From Liolophura sinensis (Eukaryota > Mollusca > Polyplacophora > Chitonida > Chitonidae): 64,000 nt of DNA. The notes under the pieces are model-generated. The model did not search any database. It saw only the letters and a program-made list of their open reading frames with translations, and was not told the DNA's origin. The stretch covers positions 76,598,028-76,662,027 of the forward strand of contig NC_088295.1 of NCBI RefSeq assembly GCF_032854445.1, written 5' to 3'. Shown here one piece after another: positions 49,436 through 62,523 of this stretch. Each line of letters opens with the position of its first letter. Positions within the stretch are counted from its first letter, which is position 1. The position numbers and the translations under genes were made by a program.

Positions 49436-52400
49436 TTCATATATATATAACATATATATGTTTTCAGGTTGTTCGAATCGACTGAAGAATTAATCGTCAC
49501 CAATATAGCATTAAGTCTACTATATATGGCGAATAGGAGACACTATGTCTTACAGATTTAGATTTCAACACTTTTTGCATAAACGCTCATACCAAAATTA
49601 AACAGTTCCATATCACTTCAACTCACGTAAATGTCTAGCACTTATCCTAAGCTACAAATTAAACTGGCTCATCTGGGAAACAATCCAATGGCATGACATT
49701 GTATTGGTTAATAACAATTACGTGGTTAGTCAGATTTACAATTTTGATAGCAGTTTTATACTTTTTATAACCTGAAACAACCTGAAACAGAAACTAGGCT
49801 AAAAGCTAAAACCACAAATCTCCGGGTTGATCCATTGAAATATTAGGCTGATTCCGTCTCTAAATACATCAAGGAATCATTTTATTCCCTTTGACCACGA
49901 ACCTTTAAGTAGAAACAAATTTAATTTCACAGACGGGCATTTGTGCGACCACTCTCTAGACATTCATAGATCTACTTGAAAGCTACTTTCTGTTATCGTA
50001 TAAGATTCACCCGTTCAAGATGGATGCTGTTTGGCCAGCAAACGTGCCATATACTGAGTTTTATGTTAAGGCCTTATCATACGATATGTAATTTTTACCA
50101 TAAATGTTTTCTGGTAGGTGTTACCTGTATAATTTCCAATTTACTTTTTTTCAGGGAAGGTTGTCATTGGATCTGACAAGGCAAGTCGTACAACCCTTCA
50201 GCCTCATAACTCCGATTTTTGGGAAGGCATTGTGTTTGGTTCTGGCAGTTTGTCAAAATCCCGGTCTGTGACGTCTGTATCAGAGATGAGGAACACGCAC
50301 ATACTAAATCCTAGAACTGGAGTTAGGTTCCTTACTTCTCAAGTCAGCCTGTTTAATAACGTGATTTCGGGGTCTGGAAATGCTGGAATAACTCTTGATG
50401 TGCAAAATACTGTCTTTGACTTTAATGGAACAGCAGTGATAGATAGTGGTAGTTATGGACTTTACGGTGACCCTATAACAGATATCCGGATAAGAAACGT
50501 TACTATTATAGGAAGCAACTACGATGGAGTGGCCTTAAGGTCTGCAGGTGGTCATGTGGAGCTAGAGTATGTCACACTTGATGGGAATAGCGGTGCTGGA
50601 GTGGAGGTTACATACTCGAATAACGATCTGGAGAATTTCTTCACTATGTCTCATTCACAGGTTTTGAACAATCAAGGCGTAGCGGTCCAAGGTGAATTTT
50701 TCATGTTTTACCGGGATATCGGAATAAACATTAACAATAATAACTTTACAAATAACACCAGAGGGGGTTTGCTTGTTACATTGTCCGAATCTTATGGCTG
50801 GAGAATCCGGAATCCAAGACTGTGCACGTGTAATATTACGGACAACGTTTTTACCAACAGTGGAACAAGTTCTGTTCGCGTTCAGTCTTACGCAGTGATA
50901 GATATAAACAATAATCAATTCCTTAACAGTCATAGCTTAGATGCATGCATATTATCAATCGAGTCCTCTGCATGGATAAACGAACCACCCTCGCAGGTTA
51001 TCAGCTTAACCACTAACCGGTTTGAGATGGGAAGTGGAGAGTGCGCCGTCGGTCTGTCATCCCAAGACGAAGGAAACCTGGAAGGCTTGTTCGTTTACAA
51101 TCAACTGACTTCTTTTGACGCGACGGAAGCAACTATTATTGTTGACTCTCTCCATTTTAATGTGACCGATAACATTTTAGACAACCCTGAATCTGTGTAT
51201 GAGATTAAGGTGACCAAAGCAGGCACTGGTGTAGTGCACGCAGAGCGGAATTGGTGGGGAAGTACCAACCTACTGTCGGCTAAAGCTCGTGTCTTCGATC
51301 AAACTCGGGACCCATCTCTTTTGGCGCTGGAAATTCAACCAATCCGCCAGGAACTGACATTTGACTGTAGCCTGGTTAACAACTGCAGTGGTCAGGGAGA
51401 GTGCGTTAGGCCGAACGGATGTCGTTGTTACCGGGGATGGGCGGGAACAAGATGCACCGAGTATGACTGTTCTGGAGTTAGCCAGTGTTCTGGTCGCGGG
51501 GCGTGTATCGGACCTAACGTCTGTGAATGTAACCTAGGTTATACTGGTTCACGCTGTGAGCTAGCCACGTGTTCTAACGTAAATGACTGCTCGGGCAAAG
51601 GGTTTTGCATCGCTCCTGATACCTGTCAGTGTTTCACGAAATATTCAGGCTCAACATGTTCGGAGTGTGGACCGGAAAGATGGGGAGAAGACTGTCTGCC
51701 ATGTCCATTCTGTGTTAGGCCTCAGGGAACGTGCAACACGCAGAACGGTAAAATACTCATGTGTTATTCTCAGAAAAAAAGCTTTGAAACAAACAAGGCA
51801 TCAAATCTTGAAATAATAGGAATCGATTAACATTTTTTGCTTTTCCCCTTTAATTTATATTGGTCCTCACTAGTATTTGAACTTAGGTCTAGTTTGCTGG
51901 GCTGAGCGTTTATATATGAAGGATTGTCAGATACATTGCATGATTCTGTTCTGCTTCAAATACTGGTAACAAAGCAAAAAAAGTGCATACTCCTACCTCT
52001 ACTTGTATTGTTTACAACGAAATTCTTGTGAAAAAATTCTTGTGATTTTATTTCAATTTTATCATACCCGTAAGGAACGTGTCTGTGTGCCTCCAACTGG
52101 GCCGGAGATATTTGCGATCGATGTGCCAAAACATTCTACGGATCTGACTGTGAGCCTTTGGTGACTGTTCTGAACGTGTTTCCTGACGGTGGACCGGACA
52201 CTGGTGGTACGGAGGTGCATGTGAGAGGACACAACTTTCCAGAGACAACCAACAACACGTTTTATTGCCGCTTCGGTTCCATAGTCGTGGAAGGCATTCG
52301 CCTCTCCAGAGAGCATGTGGTTTGTGTGTCACCGCAGTTGCCCGAGGCGACGTACTTTGTGGAAATCTCTGTGGATGGCGACATGGATTTCACAGACAAT

Positions 52401-55400
52401 AAGGTAAACATTTCCACAGTACCTTTGGAGTACAATTCATCTAATGCGCCAGATTTCCCTTGAAGTTCTTTCTGTTGCCAGTTCTGCTACGACTTTAAGG
52501 CAGGAGTGTAGTCTAGTGCAAACCGAACTATGCCCCTCTCCTTCTACTCATAAACCGGCTCATTGCGGAATGTAACTCTGTATCGAGCAACACGAAGTGT
52601 TGGGAGAGTTATAGGGAATAACTGTTTCTGATGTGTCGGATCGATGGCAAGCCACATTTACAGCACCTTCACACGCGCATTAAATCTTCGCTAGCTTAAA
52701 CTCATGGCAACCAAGTGGCCCCCGTAATCAATAAACCTGTTCTGGGTCTCTCTCAAAAACGATTAGAAGAAGTTATTTCACGTTTCTCGTTCAACATTTC
52801 GTGTTGCTCGATGAAGAATTTCAACATTTCCTTTTACATTTCGCAACTACCCATAAACTTAACCAACGTCTCGAAACAGAAGAAGTGCTCAGTACGGTGG
52901 AAAACATACAATCAAACAAGTTCATCAAATTCAGCTATGCAGAAGAAAGGAATTTTGTAATCTCAGTTCAGTGTTGGATGTCATTTTTTACAACCACTGA
53001 TCAGTTTTTTTTATCTATATATGGAAATGTCATAATACGGTATAATAGAACAATACAAAAATAAACATAACTCCCCATATTTGAGATCCTTGCTGGCTAA
53101 CAAAATGAATAATTAAATACTAAAAGTATCTCCACAAAACTCAGACAGTATATAGATAGTTTTAACACAAAAAACTCACAACAGTATCAATTTGAATATA
53201 TTATAGTAACAATTTCTGTAAAGGCTATATAGTACTTTGAAAGACAGCTTTTGTGTCTGATGTTTAATAGGGTCATGGGTAAGTATGTAATTGACACCAC
53301 ACGATTTTAACAATTTTTCAGGTACCTTTCAATGTCTATGCGCAATGTCCTCCAAATGCTTGTGGAAAGAACTTTAGTCCAGCGCACGGTTACTGTGCCT
53401 TCGGGGGATGTGTGTGTGAGTTACCTTGGTCTGGACAAGATTGTCTCACTGAGATTAGAGTTCCGCGAATAGCTGATGTTGACTCTCCTATCGCCATCAG
53501 CGAGGGGGACAGCTTTTCTCTGAAACTAAACCTAACACAGGTAGGAATGCTTAAGGGTTTAGCACCGCTGTAACTGTGTTTGTTGTGTAAACAGATACCA
53601 TGAACGTAATCGCTTACCGGTCTACTTTTGAGTGTGACCCTGGCCTCCCGAAAATACCTCAAAGACTATAAAAAGGTCCTGACAATAACTAGAATTAAAT
53701 TAAAAGAAAAATCGAAAGAATTTGTTTGATAATGTGTTCTACCAACGACAACAGCGACAGATGACATGTGCAGGGGTGAGAATACTGATGATCTTCTGGT
53801 TTATGGAGCACTCCTCCATAAACCAGGTTTTATGGAGCACATTTGTAAATTACGCGAAGGACTTTTTTGTGGTCATTCATAAATGTTCTGTCACAACACA
53901 AGCAATTGATGCATATATAGTACAAACAGTACCAAGTAGATTTTAGCGCATTTTGCTTATCTATTGATATAGAAGATGAATCGGGTTGTATACATTAGTA
54001 CCATGTTGTTTTGTTTCGCCAGTTTACATAAGCTCTCTGTTTCCATCGATAGCGATCAGACGACGAGCACTCGCACTGCCAGAACAACGCAGAGCAGTGA
54101 TAATGTGTGCGGATTATCTAACACGGCTTTTGGTTTAATTAGCTCGGTAAATGCAAGGGTTTCAGTATCATAGGGTTTCTTGGTAAAATTTTCAAATGTG
54201 TGTGAGTGTGTGCTTAGTGGGCAAGTTTATATTCTTCTTTGCAATTATTATTTTTTAATGGTATTTAACTTTCCTCTCATTCTAAGGGAACATCGCCAGT
54301 AGCGTGGTTTATCCAAGGTCAGCCTCAGGGTATGGTTCTGGATGTGCGCTCAGCTACGGTCACGTGGGACAGAACGATAGGATCCGGGACACCTTATCGT
54401 GTGGTGATTGGTGCCACAAACATCGTGGGGACGGACACAAAAACCTTAGAAATTCGAGTTCCCTTGTCATATAACGTCACTATAGAGACCACGACACCGT
54501 CTGGAACCCTGTCCACCCCGGAACCTGTTACAATCCGTGGTCATGTGAACTTCTGGAATACCGACGGTTCACGGGTTGCTCTGGTGGATTTGCTGTATGC
54601 ACCTGTTTCTTTTTATTTTCTATTATAATGCTCATTCACTACTTTTTTACGCCTCTGAAATCTGATTTGTAGTCTCCGGTTATGATTTGTACGTTATAGC
54701 CGAACATATCCTGTAATTTTTGTCGGTAAAATTAAAATAAAAGTTGCACAAATCAGGCGTATAAAGAGCTCTGGTTTTACCTCAGAATATAAGGCATTAT
54801 CAAATACGAAGGCTATCAAGTAATTCATTCGTGATTAATGGATGTTCCGAAATTTGATCTGGATTTGATTTAAGAACACCGATACCAATTTCACCCAGCT
54901 GCTGTGTGCTTGTCTACGTACACTGATATTCCAAGTTAGGCAAACAAATAATGTCCTTATTTTTTTAGGATTCGTCAAAATGACAAAACTAGACCACTTA
55001 CCACCTTTTCTGATCCCGGGAGAAACGGATATTTTGAAGCTATATTTTATCACCAGTCCCAGGACAGTGGAGAATTTTTTGTGGTAAGATATATCATGTT
55101 TACCCCTTCATGTACTCCAACATTCCAGTGGTTAGTTTGAAGGTAACACCAACTTCTCTCTCCAACATCTGTGTATTTCTACCAATGAACCACCAAGAAT
55201 CGAAAGCCATCTTAATTGGAATAAATGTTATAACTATCAAACATTTAGTAGAGGCGTAGTTAATGTCGTGCTTCGTCATCTAATCACAGTGGAAGCAATG
55301 TACATATACAGTAAATGTTGCTTGGGTGATATCTTTAAAAGTGTTATATGTATTGAGCTCAGGTAACACAAAGTGAAGTTTCATCATGGATGTCGTGCAA

Positions 55401-58400
55401 AATATAGGAATGGGCCTATTATCCGTATTTAAGGGTCGGTCGTATCTCAAGAAAAACTGGGTCCACTGGGCTCAGGTTTTACCTACATGTAAAGCACAAT
55501 AATAAGAGTGGGTATGTTGCGTGTAGAAAATCATAGTTGGGTAAATAATGGAGACGGTACCTCAAAACGTACTGCAGGTATTGAGCTCATACTATGCACA
55601 CATGTGAAGAACACTACCACGAGGGAGATTTTTAATCGTAGGTGCTCTGCATGTGTGTTTATAACCAGATGTTGCCAAATTTTGTGTATTACAATCCATA
55701 GTAAAGATTTCAGTTCTTCATTTATTGAGCTGAGTTTTACATTGATGGGCCTCATCTTTGGTAGCCTTTCTACCACATATAAGATATTTTAAATGCAACA
55801 ATGTTGCTAAATTGTTTTATAGTGGATAACCACTTACTTCATACTATCTAATAGGTGATTTTAAATGTTAGTAAACAATGTTTTTTTCATCGAGCACACG
55901 GTATATCTTCACCAATAAAAAGAATCACTTTATTTTGAACTTCTGATGTAGACTGATTGGCTTACATGCACCGCTCAGTTAGTAATTACACCGTTTTCTT
56001 TAGCTTCTCTCAGCATAATCTTAAAACAGAAAGTTGACGTGATTGTCATGACTAGGAGTGTGCGGAAGAATGAAAGAACTTGTTTTAATGTAATTGTATG
56101 TTCAGTGTGATGACAACACAGCATTTTGAGTAATTCTAGATCAGCAGTGTATAACAAACTACAATTAACATTATTTTTTTTACCTACTTCTGCTAACGCC
56201 GTTGTGCTAGGAGGCTTGTAAATTGGTGGTATTTATGCATTTACATGAACAGTTAGAATAAAACCCTGACTGAGGTAAATTGACAAGAAGTATTTCACCG
56301 GTTACGTGTGCCCATTTGACATGTATCACACTGTCGTCGCTATTCTTATTTTACTCTCTGTACTGTACGTTTTCAAATATATTATTCACTTTATTTCTGA
56401 CAGTCCGGAAACCATCCATCGGATCCAGTTTTTAGGCCACAAGCAAGTTGGAAGGTACAAGGTCTTAGGTGTTCTGACTCATCTTTGAGACTAGTTAGCT
56501 ACCTGGATGAGGAGCAAGTTACGTTTCCTAGTGTCGCCCAGCTTATTAATACTGGACTGGAGAATGTTCGTAACATTCGGTCAGAGGTAAATATACCGGA
56601 TTTCGTCTGTGCAGAATAGTTATTCGTTTTTAATAAGCCGATCAAACAGAATTGGTATCTTACATTGTTTGATCTGATTAACGGATCCTCTAAGGAGATA
56701 ATTCATAAATCTCGCATTAATGACACATGGTTCCTCGTCACATAAGATACGCGTATTCTTATAGTATAAGCTGGGTGTTGTATTTCGGTCATGGTTTCAG
56801 GAGATGTATGCGTATTCAAGGATTCGCATCAACAACTAGATTAGAAACCTAACAGAAAAGAACTCATAGGAGTCCGAGTTTCACCAGCGCGTGATTATTT
56901 GTAAACTATGACATTGTCGTCGCTGCTCTGGCATTATTCGCTGAACTCTTGTTTTCTGGGCTCTTTACCTGCACAGAACCTGAGTTAACTGTTGACTTCT
57001 TAGCCTTGATTTCATTGTATTGTTTTTACATATGACAACACAACGTATTTAGTAATTCTAATCCAGTGACGCGAAAAACATTGCTATTCATAGAGTTGCA
57101 TTTGTAAGCGTAATTCTGTTTCTGCGGCTAGGGAGAGTAAAAGTTTACAAAAATGAACTGACATAAACTGACATAAGAGGCCTGGTTTTTACAAAATACT
57201 ATACCATACTGCCATCGCTCCTTTTTTTAATCGCTATGCTGCAGTCATGTCTAAGCATCTGTACACAGTAAATAAAGGTGAAGACAGCCGATATTCTGGT
57301 TATGTCATCTACATATAATTCAGATATCAAACTCGTACTCCATTAATGTTAAACCCAGTAGGTTTTTAACTTGACTTTCGCTTCTTCGTGCAGAGGCATA
57401 TATTGCCTGAGTAAAGTTGGCAATATTTTTATTCTGATTTGACATTTAAGGTTTAGAAAAAGTTGTATAGCTTTGGTTGTATTGTATCAACAAGGTCGAT
57501 AAAGTGAGACCTTGCAGCCTAAGCAACTTAATGTAAAATTGAAGAAAAAAGTTTTAACACACAGATTTTAATGGGTTTTTACCTGCAGATTTTCCTAGTC
57601 ATTGTCCTTAACTTTAGACCCGTTTAACGTACTTTCCGCCAGCTTTACTTTTCTTCCATTGAACCAAAGGGCTTTTGGCTCACACTATCGGTAATGCTTG
57701 GAAGGACTCGCACTCTAAATTGCAAAGCGTGTTTTATGTTTGTAAATGTACATTTTGTCCATTTCAGGTTTTGGGCGTTGGATCGCCTCTTCAGGCTGTT
57801 ACCGTGATACCTACAGGCACAACTGACTCTGGTGCAACTTACTTCACGACGTCTCTGGAATCAAATGCCGGTATAGCCTTTGACGTAATCTTGAACGCTT
57901 CCGGACCGCTGCGAGGGACTATTGCTGTGGTTTTCACCGCTGACGTGGGTACAACAACAACGTGTAGGATGAGCATTAACCTAAGCATTCGGAAACCTCA
58001 TTTTACTATTTCGCCTGGGTCACTACGTGCTAACCTTCTAATTGGCAGCCGAGCATCGTATGAGATTGAAGTCACAAATGACGGAGAGGCAGAGGCCACT
58101 AATGTACGAGTCGACCTACCCAGTGACGATAGGTTCTCACTAGTATCTTTTAACAAACGTTTGTCCGCATCAACACCGAATGACGTTCCCCAAGATGTTT
58201 TGTCCCTGAGTAAAGATGAATCTGCTATTTTAAGTATTGGTTTACTGTCTGCAAGATCGGACACTTTGGGAGAAGTCCGAGGCCAGATTGCTGTAAAATC
58301 GGATCAGATCTCTGTTGCCATTCCATACCACATCATTCTCGTGTCGGACACCCGCCTGAACCTTACGATTCGTGTTGAGGATGAGTTTACTTACTTTGAT

Positions 58401-61400
58401 GGAAGTCATCCTCTTGTTAGCAATGCCGCAGTTACTCTCGTCAACGGACGCCGAAAATTTCGGACCTCTTTAATGACAACAAGAGAGAAAGGCAAGTCAT
58501 TCTGATGTACACTGTAATACTAACATCCTCCTTGGGTTAAACAGTCTCGTCTACTCCATGATATTCCATGACCCTTCAGTTCAGCGTGTCACATTATCCC
58601 CTTATTAGGTTAGCCTAGCTTGAGTATGGCTTTAAACAACAGACTGACAAATATAAAATAATGAAATGTGTTAGCTTAGTAAATTGCCCTCGTATTTTTG
58701 ATTTTATTTCATAGATTATTATTGAATTTCCTAAACAAGAATTATTCACTTATACGTTTGAGAATAGTTCCACAAATGGAGGAAACCGGAGCGCCTATGG
58801 TAATCCATCGCCATTTTGTCAGTTCCTGAGAAACATTCCGACTTCAGCCAGGCTAGGATTGCACTCGAGACTGATACACTGGTAGTAATGGAAGCTATGA
58901 ATATCTTGCCCAGGGATCTGTTTCATGAAGCACAGTTAGCTAAGAAAGCCTTTCACTGCCATGACAACGTATGCTGTGGAGATGTGAAGTTGGCTTCATT
59001 AAACTAAGGGTAGACTGGGTTGAACAACATTTTCATGAAGATGACGATTTCTCGAATGGCATATTTATTATTTTATATTATTTTATATTATTTCCTTTTG
59101 GTAGGTTGGGTGACCTTTGAAAATTTACAGGAGGATAAGTACGACTTACGTGTTCAGGCACCTGGTCATGGCTCGCACGTTGCCGTCATTGTTGCTGACA
59201 GCACATCTCCAAATATGAGCGTTTTTCTGCAGCGAACCGCTGTCACTTACACATTCAGTGTAACGCCAACCACGTTTGAAGACAAATACGTAATTACCCT
59301 TGAGACTACGTTTGAGACTCAGGTAATCCATGCATATGCTTTAGTCGTAATTAAACCTGTTTACATGATAAATGCAATTTACGCCACGCTGATGTCCTGT
59401 TTACTTATGACGACAGTTAATATATTAAATGTTGTAAATGTATATTTTTGTTTATTTAGAGAAGATGATTTTCCTGGAGCCTGTTTACAGTTTGTGTAAA
59501 CTAAAATATACAGCTAAACACATTTTAATTAGTCTTGCTCGTTTATGGATTCTACTAAAACCGACTTACAAACGCAGACTGTAGATTCATTCAGACAAAT
59601 GAATCTGTTTGCACTGAAGACACAGAAGAGATATTGTGTATTCAATGTACGCTATTCTACGCGTAAACGGATCTTCTCGCTATTTGCCTAACTTCAGATG
59701 CATTTATTCAGCCCTTTTGCTTACCATGCTTTAACAAGGATGTTGAGTGCTACAGTTAAAGTTTTATCGTTTATATGAGGAATCAAAATCAAAAGTTGAC
59801 CGCTTTGCTTCACCAGTTTTATGTATGTCCTTCCACATACCAAGTGTAATCTTGTCGCTTCTTTAACTGATTTTACTTTTCCATGTGCTTCATCTCCATT
59901 TTGGATCATTTTGTCTTATCAAAAGGTACCAATGCCAGTCGTTACTGTGGAACCCGCGCAGGTTGATACCATTCCGTATGAAGAAGGTCGCAAAAACATC
60001 ATGGAATTCCGCCTTACAAATCATGGGCTAATCCGTGCTGATAATGTGCGTTTCGCTCTCCCCAGCCATCCTCGACTCCTATTTTTTATGGTAAGAATTA
60101 TGCTTTTTCATTTTCTTTTCGTTAAATTTGCATTTACTACCCGTTGTGGGACGAGGTACTCCTAACTCATATAAATAATATATTTCTCCATTTAACATTA
60201 AGGAGAAATTTTTAATATGTATAATATTGCAAATGGTTTGTCCAATCACATTTTGATTTTCCTGTATGTATTAATCATTAGTACTCTCTTAACCGTCATT
60301 ACGTCATTATCTGTAAACAGACTATTGATGAGATTGGTCATTTAGAAGCGAATAGCAGCATCATCGTTCCTGTTCGAGTGGAGAGAAAGGTAACGGAGAC
60401 TGCGCCATCTCCCACTACAGTCTCTGTGAAAACCATTTCACCACGGACTCTAAATCCCGGTGCTACAACAGGCCGGCCATCACCAACCAATGCGCCGGCA
60501 ACGAGAGCACCATCCACTCGGACTCCTACGGGCCGGCCCAACCCACCATCTTCCGGTGGTCCCGGTGCTACAACAGGCCGGCCATCACCAACCAATGCGC
60601 CGGCAACGAGAGCACCATCCACTCGGACTCCTACGGACCGGCCCAACCCACCATCTTCCGGTGGTCCCGGTGCTACAACAGGCCGGCCATCACCAACCAA
60701 TGCGCCGGCAACGAGAGCACCATCCACTCGGACTCCTACGGGCCGGCCCAACCCACCATCTTCCGGTGGTCCCGGTGCTACAACAGGCCGGCCATCACCA
60801 ACCAATTCGCCGGCAACGAGAGCACCATCCACTCGGACTCCTACGGACCGGCCCAACCCACCATCTTCCGGTGGTCCCGGTGCTACAACAGGCCGGCCAT
60901 CACCAACCAATGCGCCGGCAACGAGAGCACCATCCACTCGGACTCCTACGGACCGGCCCAACCCACCATCTTCCGGTGGTCCCGGTGCTACAACAGGCCG
61001 GCCATCACCAACCAATGCGCCGGCAACGAGAGCACCATCCACTCGGACTCCTACGGACAGGCCCAACCCACCATCTTCCGGTGGTCCCGGTGCTACAACA
61101 GGCCGGCCATCACCAACCAATGCGCCGGCAACGAGAGGCCCATCCACTCGGACTCCTACGGACCGGCCCAACCCACCATCTTCCGGTGGTTCCGATGGAG
61201 GGTCGTCAAGCAGCAGTGGATCGTCAGGTTATTGTGGGATAATCATAGTGTACGATTATGTGTGCGGGGTCCGTATCAGCCGGCAGATTACGGTATCTCT
61301 TCCTAGGGTGTATCCAGGCAGACCACCTATACCGTGTGTGACTTCCACAGCTGTAGCCACTCTGCCGTCCATCAGAACAGGAACAGTCGGTGTAGGAGGA

Positions 61401-62475
61401 GGAGGTGAGTGAGAAAAGTTCATACTGCCTGAGTGTTTTGGATGCAGATTGTTTCAAGCCATTCTCAAAGTGAACTAATCTGTGAAGGATAATACCCGCA
61501 CACGCAGCATCCGATTGGTTTCGAATCCGCCAGGAGGCTTGAATCCAACTGTCTCTGGTTCGACTGGGTCCTTAAATCAGATTTATTTTGGGGATTGTGG
61601 TTTCCTCATCACAGTCGTCAAATTGAGAAAAAATCGACTGAATACGAAGCAAACCATATGATTTGGAGTTACACAACGGCTGCATATCAACAAATACTTT
61701 GGTGGATCTATTATGAATAAACATCAGTAACAAATGATAATAAACACCAGTAACAAGTGATAATAAACATCAATAACAAGTGATGATAAACATCAGTAAC
61801 AAGTGATAATAAACATCAGTAACAAGTTATAATTAACGTTAGTAACAAGTGATAATAAACATCAGTAACAAGTGATGATAGACATCAGTAACAAGTGATA
61901 ATAAACATCAGTAACAAGTTATAATTAACGTCAGTAACAAGTGATAATAAACATCAGTAACAAGTGATGATAGACATCAGTAACAAGTGGTAATAAACAT
62001 CAGTAACAAGTTATAATTAACGTCAGTAACAAGTGATAATAAACATCAGTAACAAGTGATGATAGACATCAGTAACAAGCGATAATAACCGGTCGGCGAT
62101 GCTTGTATGCTTGCCATTGTATAGTTAAAATATTCAAGTAAGGAGGTAAAGATCAATCAAATGCATCAATATGTAAGAAGGTTTAGGTTTACTTTGTAAG
62201 CATGATATGTATTGTTTTTTTTAAATGAAAAACATCGTTTCAGGTGGGGCCTCCGTGGCTCAGTCGGTTAGCGCGCTAGCGCAGCGTAATGACCCAGAAG
62301 CCTCTCACCAATGCGGTCGCTGTGAGTTCAAGACCAGCTCATGCTGGCTTCCTCTCCGGCCGTAAGTGGGAAGGTCTGCCAGCAACCTGCGGATGGTCGT
62401 GGGTTTTCCACCCACCATAATGCTGGCCGCCGTCGTATAAGTGAAATATTCTTGAGTACGGCGTAAAACACCAAT

Positions 62476-62523
<48 letters not shown>

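Noticed and set aside
49252-49503. Open frames of Ile-Tyr repeats
   Set aside because: Translation of the (TA)n tract; only 49284-49357 is a real exon.
60338-61242. Long open frames antisense to, and in another frame of, the Pro/Thr repeat exon
   Set aside because: The 105-bp unit is divisible by three, so other frames without a stop in one unit stay open. The chosen frame alone joins the neighbouring exons in phase.
61712-62090. Regular repeats that could look like a CRISPR array
   Set aside because: There are no unique spacers, units are contiguous, and the context is a eukaryotic intron. The same holds for the 38-bp array.
62246-62345. tRNA gene
   Set aside because: A and B boxes are present but the cloverleaf does not close and the sequence runs into a SINE body with poly-A; it is the SINE head.
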